Shown here piece by piece: positions 19,701 through 27,008 of a DNA stretch of 27,008 bases; positions within the stretch are counted from its first letter, which is position 1; the number at the start of each line of letters is the position of its first letter. Both the position numbers and the translations under genes were made by a program. The DNA is from Spirogloea muscicola (taxonomy: Eukaryota > Streptophyta > Zygnematophyceae > Spirogloeales > Spirogloeaceae). The stretch is taken from the NCBI GenBank assembly GCA_009602725.1, contig WELB01000013.1, positions 504,071 through 531,078 of the forward strand, in the 5' to 3' direction. The notes under the pieces are model-generated. The model searched no databases and was not told the DNA's origin. It worked only from the letters and a program-made list of their open reading frames with translations.

Positions 19701-22406
19701 GCTCAGGGGCGCATACAAGACCTTTGCTGGGCATGCCAAGTTTGTCAATGCTTCCACTCTGCCAAGGATCGAGTTCATGACAACATGCCTGGTGGAACTG
19801 TATGGCCTCGACCGGGAGATGTCGTACCAGCACGCCTTTGTGCATGTGCGCCAGCTCGCGATGATCCTCCGAAATGCGCTGACAATGAAGACCAAGGTTG
19901 GGCCTGCTGAGCACAGCCTGGACCCTTGGACCTCCGATTATGTGCAGCTGCCATTGTTCACCTTAGAGTTGCAGGAGTTCGCTTCAACCCTTGCTTATGG
20001 GTTCCAGTTCATGTGCTTATCAGCAAAGCGCATGGTCTTCATGCATTCCCTTCATTCCTTCTACTCCCTCGACTGTGTTTCTGAGCCCCGTGTCTGCCTT
20101 TGGATCCTTCCTTATTCACTGCTTCTATCTTAATGGCAGGATGCATACAAGAGCGTATACAACTGGCAGTACCTCAACTGCCTTTCAGCATGGACCCAGG
20201 TCCTAAGAGCGCACGGGCGGCCGGCCCCCAAGAATGCTGGCGGCCAGCTGGGGCCAGCAGCATCATTGGCGCCGCTGGTCTATCCACTGAGCCAGATCAT
20301 CACGGGCGTGGCAAAGCTTGTCCCCACAGCACGCTACTTCCCTCTCCGGCTTGCTGCTGTCCGGCTCCTCAACGGCCTGGCAGAGAGCTCCGGGCAGCTT
20401 GTCCCTGTTGCACCGCTCCTCCTGGATGTTCTTCAGGCCAAGGAGCTCTCAAGGACCCTCACTGGCGGCGCAGGAAAGGCCATGGACTTGTATGTTGTCT
20501 TAAGGGTAAGTTGCCCGATTGCCCACTCGTGTACTTCAACAAGTGTGAGGGGTTGCCTTCTCAATGTCTCCTTCATATGTATGTAGAACAAGCTTGCACA
20601 TTGTCATAAAATATGGTGGACTTTATCTGATTGCGTAGGTAGCACGCTATGTCATCACAGTCCTTAGGATGTCAGGGGCACTTTCCGCGTTCGTCCAGGT
20701 GTCGAAGCAGGTGCTGCGCACGAGGGCGTACCAGGAGGACTGCGTGGCAACCTCCTTGGAGCTCCTCGCTGCTCACCTTGCACAATGGGCGTACTCCATT
20801 GCATTTCCTGAGCTTGCCCTGGTGCCACTCATCTCGCTGCGGCGCTTCATGAAGGGGACAACTGTGGACCGCTTCCGGCGCCAGGCTAAGCAGCTCATTG
20901 ATCATGTAAATGTCAAGTCATCTGCGCTTGCAGATAATTTGCAGTCATCTTGCGAGCCTGTAAGTAGGATGTGTCCCTCAAGTCACACCTGACTGATGAG
21001 GTCCTCTGTCCTCCTGCCCTCAGCTAGAGAGGAACATCGAGATGGTAGAAAGGAAACGGAGCGGGGTGAGCTTCGGTCCCAAGGACTTGGCATCTGCCAA
21101 GGCCTTTCTGCAGGCAAGCTACTTGGTCAAACAAGGGCACAAGTTGCTGTCAAGAGGAACTTGGTGGTTGTGCATCCGAGCAAGATTTAGTCTTATGATG
21201 CATACAAGAGGGTCTTACTCCTTTCCTCGCACGGTGATTTTGGTGTTTGGGTACAGTATACTGTGGCCTTGAAGATGTAAATGTTTCTACTGATGCAACT
21301 TGATGCAGGATGAGCGCGACAAGGGAAGGAGCACCCTGCTCATCTACGCCACGCAGCTGAAGGAGCAAGCGCAGCGGCGGCGCTCCAGCCTCTCATCTTC
21401 CAGGTCGGATGATCATCCTGCTCGGTCATCTCCCAAGGTCTTGTAAAATTTCAGAGAGAGAAGGTTGAACGAGCAAAAGCGAAGGAGCTACGTTAAAGAG
21501 GTTGCTCGAGTCGAAGGTTTGGCAGTTTCTCCTGTGTGTTCCTTACGTGAGTAGGGCAGCAGAAGCTCAAGCGGCGATTACAATATAAATTGTCCTCAGC
21601 CAGTCTTTGAATATGCTGAAGGATGGGCACCGTTTGTCCAACATTGGGACTTTCTCAGTGTGGAGGTCGGAGGCGAGAAGCGGCACACAAAAGCTCAACT
21701 GCAAGCTACGAAAGCGGACGAATCACTCGACAGGCAGCCGGCGGAAAGGGAGACCGTTTCTATTGATATGGAGGACACGGAGGGCCAGGCGGCGTTCAGC
21801 ACAGAGTGGCTTCCTCAGAAGGAGTGAGTTAAATCATTGCTATCTGCGCAAGCCCGAGAATTCGGTGCATGGGGAGGGCCGTGACTTTGAAGTACATTCA
21901 ATCATAGCCCTGTTCTACATCTGTACTCTTAAGTCTTGTGAGGACAACGATTAGGCATGCTCGTGAGGGCTCTTTCGGCCTGGGTTGCTGAGACGGCAGA
22001 GGTCCAAAGTTACTGCTTGCACGTGTGCCGTGGCAGGGCCAAGCAGAAGACTGCAAGCGATGGCAGGCATGCGGTGTCTGAGGACGAGGATGTGGTGGAA
22101 GCCCTTGTACTCTCTGACGACGAGGAGGACGAGGAAGAGCAGGATGCAGATGGTGTCGAGGGTGGAGGCAAGGAGCCCGAGGACGAGAACAAGGGAAGGC
22201 GAGAAGGCAGGAGACCTGCCCACGCCCAAGGCTTGTCCAATGGCTCTGCCGGCAGGTCTCGTGGCAGTCGGGGCGGCAGAGGCACGAAGCGAAAGCGCGG
22301 GGGGGCTGGTGATCGGGGGCTGAGACGGGGAGGAGGCGGTGGCAGCAGGGGCAGAGGGCGGGGAGGGGCCCGCGGCAGGACTGACAAGCGTAGCAGGCGT
22401 GACTGA
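16745..22406 (+). CDS. NOC2: Noc2 nucleolar complex protein (60S ribosome biogenesis)
   Basis: Thirteen exons join without a frame break: 16745-16874, 17172-17546, 17678-17793, 17992-18099, 18295-18673, 19240-19493, 19594-19896, 20140-20505, 20699-20905, 21024-21113 (or -21125), 21309-21437, 21600-21823 and 22037-22406. The total is 3051 bases (about 1016 residues). The N terminus is basic (MGKAPKGTRKFVRKHLAGEL), then EDMTVEELMDG, a long Asp/Glu/Gly-rich stretch, DPEFFAYLQENDAELLDF, and the Noc2 helical-repeat region from VLTSAKVDAWC through RYFPLRLAAVRLL, LAQWAYSIAFPELALVPLI and TTVDRFRRQAKQLIDH to LERNIEMVERKR. A long tail follows: PVFEYAEGWAPF, an acidic segment, and an RG/GG-rich basic end. 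Noc2 works with Noc1 and Noc3 in nucleolar and nuclear pre-60S particles. The protein is longer than usual (about 750) because of the acidic insert and tail. The start ATG has a favourable ggcATGG context. Confidence 0.93.
18728..18890. repeat. Degenerate telomere-like tract in a Noc2 intron
   Basis: The intron between 18674 and 19239 carries many TTTAGGG/GTTAGGG/TATAGGG variants: TTTAGGGTTTAAACC, GTTAGGGTGTTTAGG, GTAGGGTGTTAGG and TATAGGGTTATAGGG. It ends in short AGGGCTCTCTAATC repeats. This resembles decayed plant-type (TTTAGGG)n telomeric sequence. Confidence 0.6.
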
Positions 22407-22462
22407 TCTCTGTAGTGGGCATTCATAGAGACTGGAATGGCAATTGAGCAACGAATAGTTGG

Positions 22463-22467
22463 TTACA
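22463..22467 (-). promoter_or_regulatory. TGTAA polyadenylation signal of the EIF1AD-like gene
   Basis: TGTAA on the minus strand lies about 75 bases after the EIF1AD-like stop codon (22542-22544), inside the short convergent gap with Noc2. Confidence 0.5.
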
Positions 22468-22541
22468 GTAATGGCTGGCCAAATGTCACATCGCATGACA
22501 AGATGCCCAAGCAGAACAACTTGTGCACCAATTGTTGATGG

Positions 22542-23931
22542 TCATCCAAACTCGTCGCTGTCGGAGCTGGATTCTTGATCTTGCAGCTGGCTGTGCGGGC
22601 CTCTGGATCGATTGCAGTTGGCCTCTAACGGCGGAAGGTCGTCCTCTTCATCTTCTTCCTCCTCCACCTCATCCTCGCACCCCTTCTCGTGCTCGGCTCT
22701 GGTGGAACCCAAACAATGGCCATTTGCGGCACTGTGCCGCTTGCAGCTCACCACTTGAGGCTGCACTGCATCCGAAACATCCGCTCTGCTAGTCGTCGCA
22801 GCCTGGCCTTCTGCCGCTTTTGACTTATTCAGAGGCTCCTGAGAAGCAAGTGTAGCCTGCTCATCGGCCTGGGAGCCGGCCTCCTCCAAGAACACTGGCG
22901 GCATTGGGGGGCTGGCAAAGGCCGCAGGCCTGCACAACTCAAGGCAATCTAGCAGCCCTCAACGCACTTCCACAATCAGCCGTCCATTCTAGCAAACCTG
23001 CCCATTAACTTTTGTTGAGCCTAAATGATAACCCAGACATAGTAACAATACCCTAAGCAATGGCAAGTGTGAAGCAGAGAGCTTCCTCCTCCACTGGCCT
23101 TGGAGCAGTGGAAATGTGGGGAGTTGGGGCCAACCAGAGCTGGGCTGCTCGGAGCCAGCGCACGTGGTCACTGTAAAGGACGTGCATGATTGTGCCTGTG
23201 ACCTTGCCACCGGCTGCCTCCACACGGTCACGCTCTCCGACATCCACGATCACATAGTTGCCTGCGGGCAAGCTCCGAGCAGGAAGTGAGTTTTGACCAA
23301 TATGGAGAAAGGATGCAGTATCGGGGAAGGATGCGCCAGCCGGCCTGACAGCCAGCAGCGCACTACTGGAGTAGCTGGGGCTCAGGGGGATTCCGTGTGG
23401 GCGGTGCTGCGGCTACCCCCATCAGGGGAAAGTCGTTCCAGCCGGGCTGCAGGCGCATGGCGCTCTTGGGTTCGTGGGCTGGGGCGGGGTGATCTGGTGG
23501 TTTTGCCAGGCCCAGCTACAGGAAGTGGATAGAGGAAGCAGGCTTCTGTGATGTGATGTGGAGGATTTGGAGTAATGGGTTCAGTGTTGAACGGCGCGAG
23601 GGTCTGAGCACTCAGCGGATGAGGAGGGGTTCTATGATTCAGTGTCGAGGGCCGGAGCTCGGCGCACGCACCACGCTTGAGCCAGAGGAGCTTGCGAAAC
23701 TTGGCCGGCAGCAGCGCGAGCGTGGTGCGGCCGTCTGCACCCTCCACCTGCGCCCCGCGGCAGTTCAGGGTTTAAGGTTCAGGGTTTGAGGAGTTAGGGT
23801 TTAGGGGCGGCAGGGACGCATCGGGACGCCGGCGAGCGCGGAGGCTGGCCTGCGACGGCGGCGGCGGCGGCAGAGGGGCGCGAGGTGGGGACCTCGACGA
23901 GGTTGCCGCCGCGCGGCGCGGCGATGCGCAT
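22542..23931 (-). CDS. EIF1AD-like protein (eIF1A/S1-fold domain)
   Basis: Read on the minus strand. The exons are (start uncertain; ATG at 23931)-23893, 23747-23672, 23261-23135 and 22911-22542. Splicing gives MRIAAPRGGNLVEVEGADGR, TTLALLPAKFRKLLWLKRG, NYVIVDVGERDRVEAAGGKV and TGTIMHVLYSDHVRWLRAAQ. This matches the OB-fold of EIF1AD (R-x-P-G-N-N-L..V, a-x-F-R-K/x-WIKRG, G-D/N-F/Y-V-x-V-D). The C-terminal exon is Glu/Asp-rich and has DDLPPLEANCNRSRG, typical of plant EIF1AD tails. The reading frame is open upstream of the ATG at 23931 (GGAGxPGEAV...), and plant orthologues have about 25 more N-terminal residues. A further upstream exon is therefore likely, or the gene is truncated by the repeats beyond 24.1 kb. 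An N lies at 23947. A TATATA motif (24008-24016) could serve as a promoter for a short form. The splice joining the last two exons gives Cys where the family has Trp, so that boundary is approximate. Confidence 0.82.
23765..23806. repeat. Short telomere-like tract in EIF1AD-like intron 1
   Basis: CAGGGTTTAAGG, CAGGGTTTGAGG and TTAGGGTTTAGGGG lie within the intron between 23892 and 23748. They resemble degenerate TTTAGGG repeats, like the longer tract in the Noc2 intron. Confidence 0.55.
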
Positions 23932-24007
23932 GACCGCCTCGCCGGGCNCGCCGGCGCCGCCGCGCGGCCCCTCGGCTGCGCGGGTCTTGGAGCTGGCTGT
24001 GGCCGCT

Positions 24008-24016
24008 GATATATAG
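24008..24016 (-). promoter_or_regulatory. TATA-like element upstream of EIF1AD-like gene
   Basis: CTATATATC on the minus strand lies 80-85 bases upstream of the ATG at 23931. It is plausible as a TATA box, but the true 5' end of this gene is not resolved. Confidence 0.3.
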
Positions 24017-24169
24017 AAGCAGCTTCCAGGAATGGAGTGTGTAACTGAGTGATGGGGGGCCTGAGTGGCCACGAACAAAGGCCAGCAACGTTCACAGACG
24101 TGCATCACCTGCTGCTAAGCTGACCCGCTCAGTAAACCACGAGTCACCACATAGAGGTCTCGCTGATTG

Positions 24170-24500
24170 ATGATGAGAAAGGGGAGGGCTTGCCCATAGA
24201 AAACGAGGGGCTAGCAAAGCCAGCTCAGAAAAGAATGGGCATTGTCCGCAGGCCTCAAAAAGGCCACAAAACAGTGCCAGGAAGGACAAAAACTACACTC
24301 CAAGATACGAAATGATGCAGATGGATGCTCAGTAACCACGAGTGAGCAACAGCAAATAGAATTACTCGAAGCAGGAAAAGCGGCACTCTGCCGAGACCCT
24401 GAGGCAGCAGCCATTGTGCGGCCAGCGCGCGTGTGGACCGCATGAGCCTGAGAGTGCTGGAGCGAGACCGCCAGTCGCATTCGAAAGACCTGAGCGACGG
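24170..24500 (-). mobile_element. Truncated retroelement 3' end, minus strand, unit 1
   Basis: On the minus strand, a frame around 24480-24390 encodes MRLAVSLQHSQAHAVHTRAG and RTMAAASGSR, paralleling 13620-13720. Downstream on the same strand follow CACTCGTGGTTACTGAG and, at 24240-24182, a CTGGCTTTGCTAGCC hairpin flanked by CATTCTTTTC. ORF end, GGTTACTRAG and hairpin tail come in the same order as in the plus-strand copy at 13.5-13.9 kb. No upstream ORF core is present. Confidence 0.5.
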
Positions 24501-24697
24501 AGCCGGCAGCGTTGAAACCTAGCGAACACGGCCGCCGCTCGATGGCCCGCCGGGCAAGCGCTGGAGGAGATCCAGCCAGCCACTGCCGAAGGCCCCATGA
24601 ACGTCAATGGCCAGGGCCGCGAAGGCATCGGGAAGGGCTCGCCCATTGAGGATACGGGCTGGAAAAGCCAGCCCATCCTCCCCCGTTCTGCTATAGA

Positions 24698-25003
24698 AAG
24701 AAGTGGCTCTCCCAATGGGAGCAAGGGCTGTGAGAAGCCAGCCCGAAAAGAATTGACAAGGTTCGAAGGGGCCAAACTACGAGCTAAGCAGCGACTGCGG
24801 GGCCTGAAGAGGCTATGGCAGAACGGGGGAGGATGGACCACTTAGTAGTTACGAGTGAGGAGCCTCACATCCGACACATCTGCCATAGCCTCTTCAGGCC
24901 CCGCTGTCGCTGCTTAGCTCGTAGTTTGGCCCCTTCGAACCTTGTCAATTCTTTTCGGGCTGGCTTCTCACAGCCCTTGCCCCCATTGGGAGAGCCACTT
25001 CTT
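24698..25003. repeat. Large palindrome made of two opposed tail repeats
   Basis: The arm 24698-24822 and the arm 24879-25003 are near-perfect reverse complements (about 125 bases each), separated by 56 bases. The arms hold the element tail: AGAAGTGGCTCTCCCAATGG, GGGCTGTGAGAAGCCAGCCC, GACAAGGTTCGAAGGGGCC and TGAAGAGGCTATGGCAGA. The loop (GGATGGACCACTTAGTAGTT...) matches 25325-25370, so the left arm plus loop is a normal tail copy and the right arm is an inverted duplicate. Confidence 0.85.
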
Positions 25004-25175
25004 CAAAAAAGAATGAACAAAACACGAGAAGGGGGCCAAGGGGAGCGCTAAGAAACACAAGCACAACAAGAAACAAAGCAGCTACGAATTACTCAGTCAT
25101 CCCTGCTAAGCAGTCTCAGGTCAGAGAAGCTAGGCTCCTGGAAGTGAGTCCCCTGGCCAGAGCCAGGGGAAGAGA

Positions 25176-25480
25176 GAAGTGGCACTCCCAAAGGGGGCAA
25201 GGGCTGTGAAAAGCCAGCCCGAAGAAGAGTTGACAAAGTTTTGAAGGGGCCAAATGATGGAGGGGCCTAAAAAGCGCTAGGCAGCTACTAAGGGGCCTGA
25301 AGATGCTATGTCAGAACGGGGGAGGATGGACCACTCAGGACTTACGAGTGGGGAGCCTCAAATCCGACAGACTAGCTGCCGGGAAACTATCCCCCTGACG
25401 AAAGCCAGAGGCTGCAGCGAGAGCACGGCCAGCACGCAGATGCAAGGCGTGGGCCCAAAGGAACGTACAAGGTCTGAGTA
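25176..25480 (-). mobile_element. Truncated retroelement 3' end, minus strand, unit 2
   Basis: 25176-25375 is a direct copy of 24699-24875: GAAGTGGC.CTCCCAA, GGGCTGTGAAAAGCCAGCCC, TGACAAAG, GAAGGGGCCAAA, GGGGCCTGAAGA.GCTATG and GAACGGGGGAGGATGGACCA. Upstream on the minus strand, about 25480-25375, the reading TGCATCTGCGTGCTGGCCGT ... GCTGCAGCCTCTGGCTT matches the ORF end at 13660-13715 (H.R.AGRALAAASG). This is the same ORF-end-plus-tail arrangement as unit 1. Confidence 0.55.
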
Positions 25481-25559
25481 AGGGAAGACCGGAGACAACG
25501 AAGCTCTACGACCGGGAGGTTCAATGGGAAGGAGCTCCCGGGAGTGGGGCGGGAAGGAG

Positions 25560-25805
25560 CGGTAGAAAGAAACGAGCTCTCCCAAATTGACAGCAATGGC
25601 TGTGAAAGGCCAGCCCAAAGGTATGGACAAGGTCTGCAAGGGCCGGATGGCGCAAAAAGCAGGAAACTAGTCTCCAAGACGTCAGCAATTGGGCTCTCAA
25701 TAACCTCTAGTCAGTAAGTGGAAGTCAGAATAACTAGAGGGCGGAAAAGCGTCGCCTGACGGAATCGGAACCAGCAGCCAAGGCGTGGCCTACAAGCAAG
25801 TCGAC
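25560..25805 (-). mobile_element. Truncated retroelement 3' end, minus strand, unit 3 (degraded)
   Basis: 25571-25650 contains GCTCTCCCAAATTGACAGCAA, then GGCTGTGAAAGGCCAGCCCA and GGACAAGGTCTGCAAGGGCC, the tail order. About 25735-25805, read on minus, shows a weaker match to the AAASG-type ORF end (GCTGCTGGTTCCGATTCCG). It is more diverged than units 1 and 2. Confidence 0.4.
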
Positions 25806-26580
25806 GGCAAAGGCGAGGGACCTCTGCAAAGGCGAGGGACCTTAGCTACTTGATTCCGTGTGTGTTTAAGCGTTTTTCCTGGCCCCTTCGGATATTGTTC
25901 ATTCTTTCTTCTGGGCTGGCCTCTCTCAGCCACCGCCCTCTCCTGGAAGCGTCTTTCTTCTTTTGCAGGGAGATTGCCAGGCGCATTCTCTACACTTGAG
26001 TAAACGACCCGGCGGCATTGAAGCCGGGCTGCTCGCTCTGCTGTCCCGAAGAAGCCCATCTTCGACAGGAGGGGATGGCCGTCAGAGGCCAGCCGGAAGG
26101 GACAAGGGTCCAAAGGAGCCAGAAAGAAAGTGCTCGCCCATAGAGAAGAGGGGCTGGCAAAGCCAGCCCAAAAAGCGCAGAAGAAACAGAAAGCAATCTC
26201 ACGAAGAGAATTGAGTGTGTTGGAAAAAGCGACGCGGGCACAGCGGGGCAGGAGCGGCGCAACGCGCCAGGCGGCGGTCGGGCTCCCCAGCCCAACCGCT
26301 TCCGCCTGTCCGCAATAGAAAGGGCGGGGCGCCACGCCGGACACACGGGCCGCGAGGGGCCGACAACAAGTGTGGTGGGGTCGCTGGCGCGGGCCCAAGT
26401 GGCGCCTCCGCCGAAAATGGCCAAACGGCGAGGGAGGCGAGGGGCGAGGGAGGCGAGGGGGCTCACTGGCAAACTAAGAGATAAAGAAAGTGGCTCCCAA
26501 AAAGGGGATCGGGGGCTGTGAATACAAACAGCCAGCCCGAGAATCCTAGACAAGGGCCGAAGGGGATTCGAATGCGGTGG
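25806..26580. repeat. Further hairpin-tail copies
   Basis: One plus-strand copy lies at 25876-25955 (CTGGCCCCTTCGGATATTG, CTTCTGGGCTGGCCTCTCTC, AGCCACCGCCC). Minus-strand copies lie at about 26070-26125 (GATGGCCGTCAGAGGCCAGC), 26128-26180 (CTCGCCCATAGAGAAGAGG, GGCTGGCAAAGCCAGCCC) and 26486-26570 (AAGTGGCTCCCAAAAAGGGG, GGGGCTGTGAATACAAACAG, CCAGCCCGAGAATCCTAG). A CATTGAAGCC block near 26018 also resembles 24510, hinting at another eroded ORF end. Confidence 0.5.
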
Positions 26581-27008
26581 AAAGGGGACGGGCGCGGGGG
26601 GGGGGGCAGCCGAGCCGTCGGGGAGAGGATGGGGGCTTTTATCCCCGCGCCGGCGAAGCATGTTTCGCCGTCTGCCGATTCGGCGCAACTTTCAAAGGCC
26701 CGGGCGGCAGGGCTGTTCGGGCGGCGCCGCGTGACCTGCCTCGCGACAAGCCGCGACCACGTGGCAGATCTTCGTCGGGCCGCCCAGCGCACGCCCAGAG
26801 GCATCCCGGGTGGCCCGGCGGCCCGGCGGCCCGGCAGCGGCACGATTTGTCGCAAAGCGGAACCTGGCGACAGCTCTGGCGCGTCGGGATTTGGCGGGCC
26901 TGCCGCGACACGGGGGGGCGCGTGCGGCCGACAGGTCGGCGGGCGGCCGTCGGATGGGCGCATCCGGCGGTCGCGGCGTGGGCGCCAGCTGGCGGGGCGG
27001 AGGCGCCG
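26581..27008. other. GC-rich terminal block without recognisable gene
   Basis: Very GC-rich sequence with a G9-10 run near 26598-26606 and repeated GGCCCGGCG units (26811-26835). Open frames on both strands reflect composition. No conserved motif was seen. Confidence 0.5.

Noticed and set aside
21957-22036. Extension of the last Noc2 exon upstream to 21957
   Set aside because: An acceptor at 22036 joins in phase to the GTGAGT donor at 21824 and keeps the acidic tail; the upstream part has no similarity.
24170-26580. CRISPR-like array of hairpin repeats
   Set aside because: Repeats vary in length, spacing and orientation, are associated with ORF remnants, and have no cas genes; the genome is eukaryotic.

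Overview
This window looks like nuclear DNA from a GC-rich, intron-dense green alga (Chlorophyta, possibly trebouxiophyte-like). The coding regions are short exons joined at GT...AG introns whose phases add up. A plastid Clp-protease adaptor with a transit-peptide-like N terminus is encoded. Two minus-strand genes and one plus-strand gene remnant are followed by the green-algal TGTAA polyadenylation motif. Introns carry degenerate plant-type TTTAGGG-like tracts. Single ambiguous bases (N) lie near 3313, 11413 and 23947, so small assembly errors are possible. Exons were assigned by reading, without tools.

Layout. A DHHC-type protein S-acyltransferase gene (+, 236-1737) is followed by a GC-rich non-coding block with one copy of a dispersed hairpin repeat. 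A ClpF-like chloroplast Clp adaptor (UVR plus YccV-like domains) lies at 4104-6254 (+). The interval 6.3-8.1 kb is mostly non-coding, with weak candidate exons at 7.0-7.7 kb and a polypyrimidine repeat. A cation/calcium exchanger (CCX, NCKX/NCLX-like) occupies 11.2-8.1 kb on the minus strand. From about 11.25 to 16.65 kb there is a mosaic of gene fragments and repeats: a lone RuvBL1 first exon, an unrecognised two-exon C-terminal fragment, a retroelement-like ORF end, and the last exons of an ABCA-type transporter. This mosaic is bracketed by two direct copies of a roughly 270 bp repeat. A complete Noc2 ribosome-biogenesis gene (+, 16745-22406, 13 exons, about 1016 codons) follows. It converges on an EIF1AD-like gene (-, about 23931-22542). 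The last 3 kb hold a cluster of truncated retroelement 3' ends with a shared hairpin-forming tail, a large palindrome, and GC-rich DNA with no recognisable gene.

How the genes relate. They are ordinary eukaryotic housekeeping genes (protein palmitoylation, plastid proteolysis, Ca2+/cation transport, 60S ribosome assembly, an S1/eIF1A-fold RNA-binding-type protein) and do not form an operon or pathway. The most unusual content is the repeat family. Stretches resembling a retroelement C terminus recur next to a tail with a GGGCTGGC...CAGCCC hairpin. That hairpin recurs at least a dozen times on both strands, including about 100 bp upstream of Noc2. No bacterial-type defence system, CRISPR array, rRNA or confident tRNA gene was seen.
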